Shown here: positions 14,183-16,655 of the stretch, piece after piece | Layout: the number at the start of each line of letters is the position of its first letter | Numbering within the stretch: the first letter of the stretch is position 1 | Source: Spirochaetaceae bacterium | GTDB lineage: Bacteria > Spirochaetota > Spirochaetia > Treponematales > Treponemataceae | NCBI GenBank assembly: GCA_031272345.1 | Contig: JAISTZ010000070.1 | Location: 1-16,655, forward strand | Reading direction: 5' to 3' | Length of the DNA stretch: 16,655 bases | Translations under genes and position numbers: made by a program | The notes under the pieces: generated by a model | Seen by the model: the letters and a program-made list of their open reading frames with translations, nothing else | Databases searched by the model: none | Told to the model about the DNA's origin: nothing

Positions 14183-14183
14183 T

Positions 14184-15011
14184 ATGAAGACAAACTACCA
14201 CACCCACTCGGTGTTCTGCGACGGGAGCGCGACGGCGGAGGAGATGGTCCTCGCGGGGATTGACGCGGGGCTGGACATCATCGGCCTGAGCGCCCACGCC
14301 ATGTGGCCCTACTCGTCCCTGTGGCACCTCCCGGCCGGGGACTACGGGGCCTACGCCGCCGAGGTCCGGCGGCTGCAAGGGGTCTACGGGGATTCCATCA
14401 CCGTGCTCCTCGGCTTCGAGGCCGACTACCGCCCGCCCCTGTCTGTCCCGACCAGGGACACCTACGCCCAATTCGCGCCGGATTTCCTGATAGGCTCGGT
14501 GCACTACATCGCCGGAGGGGCCTTCTGTGTGGACGCTCCGGCGGACGATGTCGGGCGCGGGCTTGCGGACCGGTACCGGGGCAACGGGAAGGACCTGGTG
14601 CGGGACTACTACGGGGCGGTGCGGGAGTGCCTGCGCACCTGCGATTTCGACATCATGGGCCACATCGACGTGGTGCGGAAACGGAACGGGCAGATTCATT
14701 TTTTTGACGAGGGGGACTCCTGGTATCGGGACGAACTTGAGGAGACCGCCAGGGCTGCCGCGGAAAGCGCCGTCATCGTGGAGATAAACACCGGGGGCAT
14801 CGCCCGGGGCGCCATAGACGACGTGTATCCCTCCGGGGACTTCCTCTCCCGGCTCCACGCCCACGGGGTCCCGGTGATGATAAACTCCGACGCCCACGTC
14901 GCCCGGGACATCACCTGCGCCTTCGACCGGGCAAAAAAAGCCGCCAAGGACGCGGGGTACACCGAAACCGCCTACATCCTCGGTGGCAAGCGGTTCTTCA
15001 CCCCCCTGTGA
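14184..15011 (+). CDS. hisJ: PHP-family histidinol-phosphatase
   Basis: Probably dephosphorylates L-histidinol phosphate in histidine synthesis, using a metal cluster in a PHP TIM-like barrel. 275 residues, close to HisJ/HisK enzymes. The metal ligands are visible in order: YHTHSVFCDG (H6, H8), GLSAHA (H38), GFEADY (E79), GSVHYI (H107), MGHIDVV (H160) and NSDAH (D236, H238). EINTGG (200-205) is also characteristic. The ATG at 14184 is directly at the family start, has no SD and probably forms a leaderless mRNA. No other his gene is nearby, so a different phosphoester substrate cannot be excluded; the PHP call is firm, the substrate less so. Confidence 0.85.
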   Translation: MKTNYHTHSVFCDGSATAEEMVLAGIDAGLDIIGLSAHAMWPYSSLWHLPAGDYGAYAAEVRRLQGVYGDSITVLLGFEADYRPPLSVPTRDTYAQFAPDFLIGSVHYIAGGAFCVDAPADDVGRGLADRYRGNGKDLVRDYYGAVRECLRTCDFDIMGHIDVVRKRNGQIHFFDEGDSWYRDELEETARAAAESAVIVEINTGGIARGAIDDVYPSGDFLSRLHAHGVPVMINSDAHVARDITCAFDRAKKAAKDAGYTETAYILGGKRFFTPL

Positions 15012-15080
15012 CAGGGCCCTTGCCCATCCGTTCAATCCGTGATAGGTTCTTTTCATCATCATGAGTTTACCGGAACGGCG

Positions 15081-16454
15081 ATGCACCTGATTTTTCGTTC
15101 ACCTCCTACCATGGCCGTACAATGGAACAACAGGGCCATCTTCCGGCTCCTGTGGCCCCTCATCATCGAGCAGGTCCTTGCCCTGACCATGGGCGCGGCG
15201 GACACGGTGATGGTGAGCACCGTGGGGGAACACGCGGTGTCCGGGGTCAACATCGTGGACAACATCAACAACCTCCTCATCATCGCCTTCACGGCCCTGG
15301 GCACGGGGGGCGCGGTCGTGGCGAGCCAGTACATCGGCCGGAAGGACAGGAGGAATTCGAGCCTGGCCTCAAAGCAGCTCGTATACATCATCACGGTGAT
15401 TTCCCTCGTCATCACCCTGGGGGTCTTCCCCTTCCGCCGGGGACTCATCGGCCTGATCTACGGCAGAATCGAGGGGGACGTGATGGCCTCGGCGGGGCTC
15501 TACCTGGGAATCACCGCCCTGTCCTATCCCTTCCTGGGAATCTACAACGGCTGCTCCGCCCTGTTCAGGGCCGCCGGAAACAGCCGGGTGCCCATGCTCA
15601 TCGCCCTCCTGGTGAACGTCATGAACATCGGGGGGAACGCCTTCTTCATCTACGTGCTCCATATCGGGGTGGCGGGGGCCGCCATTTCCACCCTGCTGAG
15701 CCGGGTTGCCGCCGGGGCGGTGGTCCTCTTCCTGCTGATCCCCGACCGGGAGAGTCCCATCTCCCTCTCTGGAATCTGGAAGATTTCCTTTGCCCGGAAC
15801 ATGATTCACAACATCCTGAACGTGGGGATTCCCAATGCCCTGGAAAACTCCATGTTCCAGATGGGGCGGCTTTTGACCCAGAGGATTTTCACGGTCTTCG
15901 GCACCGCGGCCATGGCGGGGAACGCCATCGCGTCGGTGATCAATTCCTTCTCGTTTATGCCGGGGAACGCCTTCGGCATGGCCCTGCTCACCGTGGTGGG
16001 CCAGTGTATCGGCGCGGGGAATTACAAGGAGGCCGAAAGGCAGACCTTCAAGATCATGCGGGCAGCCTGGATAAGCATCTTCACCCTCAGCCTGGGCATC
16101 CTGGTGTTCCTCGAACCCCTGGTGAGTCTCTTCAACCTGAGCGCCCAGGCCCACGGCATGGCCAAGTCCTACCTCAGGGTCCACTGCGTCTCCATGATGC
16201 TGTTTTGGGCCTTCAGCTTCGCCCTGCCCAACGCCCTCAGGGCCGCCGGGGACAACCGGTTCGTCATGGTTGTGGCGTCACTCTCCATGTGGACCATCAG
16301 GGTGAGCTGCGCCTACATCCTCACCTTCGTGTTCGGCATGGGGCCCGTGGGGGTGTGGCTGGGGATGGGCCTGGATTTCGTGTGCCGGGGCGGTTTCTAC
16401 CTCCACCGGTGGCGGCACGGCAGATGGAAGGAGAAACGGGTGATCACGGGATAA
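15081..16454 (+). CDS. MATE-family multidrug/organic-cation efflux transporter
   Basis: About 457 residues with around 12 hydrophobic helices, the MATE size. These inner-membrane antiporters export drugs or metabolites using Na+ or H+. The family start is clear in WNNRAIFRLLWPLIIEQVLA followed by GAADTVMVSTVGEHAVSGVN. FTALGTGGAVVASQYIGRKD is the conserved loop after helix 2, and the second half repeats the pattern (ENSMFQMGRLL, AMAGNAIASVINSF, GNAFGMALLTVVGQCIGAGN). The start is uncertain: ATG 15081 has only a poor GGAACGG before it, ATG 15111 (447 residues) is nearer the first helix, and GTG 15039 is also in frame. A weak promoter (TTGCCC, 17 bases, TAGGTT at 15043) may serve it. Substrate unknown. 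Confidence 0.9.
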   Translation: MHLIFRSPPTMAVQWNNRAIFRLLWPLIIEQVLALTMGAADTVMVSTVGEHAVSGVNIVDNINNLLIIAFTALGTGGAVVASQYIGRKDRRNSSLASKQLVYIITVISLVITLGVFPFRRGLIGLIYGRIEGDVMASAGLYLGITALSYPFLGIYNGCSALFRAAGNSRVPMLIALLVNVMNIGGNAFFIYVLHIGVAGAAISTLLSRVAAGAVVLFLLIPDRESPISLSGIWKISFARNMIHNILNVGIPNALENSMFQMGRLLTQRIFTVFGTAAMAGNAIASVINSFSFMPGNAFGMALLTVVGQCIGAGNYKEAERQTFKIMRAAWISIFTLSLGILVFLEPLVSLFNLSAQAHGMAKSYLRVHCVSMMLFWAFSFALPNALRAAGDNRFVMVVASLSMWTIRVSCAYILTFVFGMGPVGVWLGMGLDFVCRGGFYLHRWRHGRWKEKRVITG

Positions 16455-16469
16455 AAAACGCGGCGGCCC

Positions 16470-16498
16470 TGGCTTTTTAGCAAAACCTGTGCTATCAT
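16470..16498 (+). promoter_or_regulatory. Extended -10 promoter of the M20 peptidase gene
   Basis: TATCAT (16493-16498) preceded by TGC, in the context TGTGCTATCAT, nearly identical to the ackA promoter TGTGCTATAAT. The -35 is poor (TGGCTT, 17 bases upstream). The start near 16505 would make a 16-base leader opening with the AGGAG SD. Confidence 0.55.
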
Positions 16499-16520
16499 GG
16501 GGGGAGGAGCCTAAAACAGT

Positions 16521-16655
16521 ATGGACGAGCTTACAACCCTTAAAAACTGGATACACGGGAACACGGCGGGCATGGTCGAACTTCAGACCCTGCTCACGTC
16601 GATTCCGGCCCTTGCGCCCCAGAGCGGCGGGGACGGGGAGGCAAAGAAATGCGCC
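16521..16655 (+). CDS. Probable M20-family metallopeptidase/deacylase (N-terminal 45 residues, cut by window edge)
   Basis: Only the first 45 codons are visible. VELQTLLTSIPALAPQSGGD and GEAKKCA resemble the N-terminus of M20 metallo-hydrolases (the ArgE/DapE/aminoacylase group), where a helix is followed by an IPALxPxxGG-type substrate-site loop. The metal-binding residues lie beyond the window, so the call is tentative. The ATG at 16521 follows GGAGGAG by 11 bases. Confidence 0.55.
   Translation, partial: MDELTTLKNWIHGNTAGMVELQTLLTSIPALAPQSGGDGEAKKCA

Noticed and set aside
14998..15016. CCCTGT-G-ACAGGG dyad at the PHP stop codon as a terminator
   Set aside because: The loop is too tight for the full stem and no T-tract follows.
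14121..15086. Upstream continuation of the DJ-1 reading frame to a 523-residue protein
   Set aside because: The extra 322 codons are antisense to the PHP gene and cross both divergent promoters. The SD and family N-terminus place the start at 14120.
16458..16479. Intrinsic terminator after the MATE gene (GCC-CT-GGC then T5)
   Set aside because: The stem is only three pairs with a two-base loop, too weak to call.

Overview
The window looks like a chromosomal segment of a GC-rich spirochaete, probably a Treponema-like lineage. Three things point there. One is a 1046-residue protein laid out like the spirochaete flagellar-collar protein FlcA: short conserved N-terminus, long acidic/proline-rich region, one membrane helix, then a TPR array. 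The others are an OmpA-family protein with a periplasmic C-terminal domain and the surrounding set of Treponema-type genes. The species call is an inference; there is no rRNA or other marker here. No tRNA, rRNA, CRISPR array or recognisable IS element was seen, and no gene-free stretch exceeds about 135 bases.

Layout. Bases 1-6947 read leftwards: the flcA-like gene, a polyprenol/diacylglycerol kinase-like membrane protein with a problematic start, ackA (acetate kinase), ychF (overlapping ackA as TAATG) and the 5' two-thirds of carA. From a divergent promoter region near 7000, genes read rightwards: an exported protein with carbohydrate-binding-like (CBM48/early-set) domains, a possible 34-codon small gene, an OmpA-family protein, ilvN (acetolactate synthase regulatory subunit) and a Cof-type HAD phosphatase. 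A leftward block then holds a 608-residue lipoprotein (InlB-type repeats plus an ALK-like glycine-rich domain), an AAA_14/DUF4143 ATPase and a DJ-1/YajL-family protein. DJ-1 shares an overlapping divergent promoter with a rightward PHP-family histidinol-phosphatase. A MATE transporter and the first 45 codons of a probable M20 metallopeptidase close the window.

The genes are mostly unrelated in function: energy and acetate metabolism, pyrimidine and branched-chain amino-acid synthesis, envelope and flagellar structure, efflux.

Two features stand out. First, several genes (carA, the CBM48 protein, the ATPase, the PHP phosphatase and nearly ilvN) have a sigma70-type -10 box only 6 (or 9) bases before the ATG and no Shine-Dalgarno, so their mRNAs should be leaderless; other genes here have ordinary leaders and SD sites. 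Second, the ATPase gene is a discrete AT-flanked cassette bounded by a 34-37 bp direct repeat. One copy covers the DJ-1 stop codon. Upstream lies an array of 32-bp units carrying the palindrome GTCAA-N4-TTGAC, the nearest of which overlaps the ATPase -35 box.
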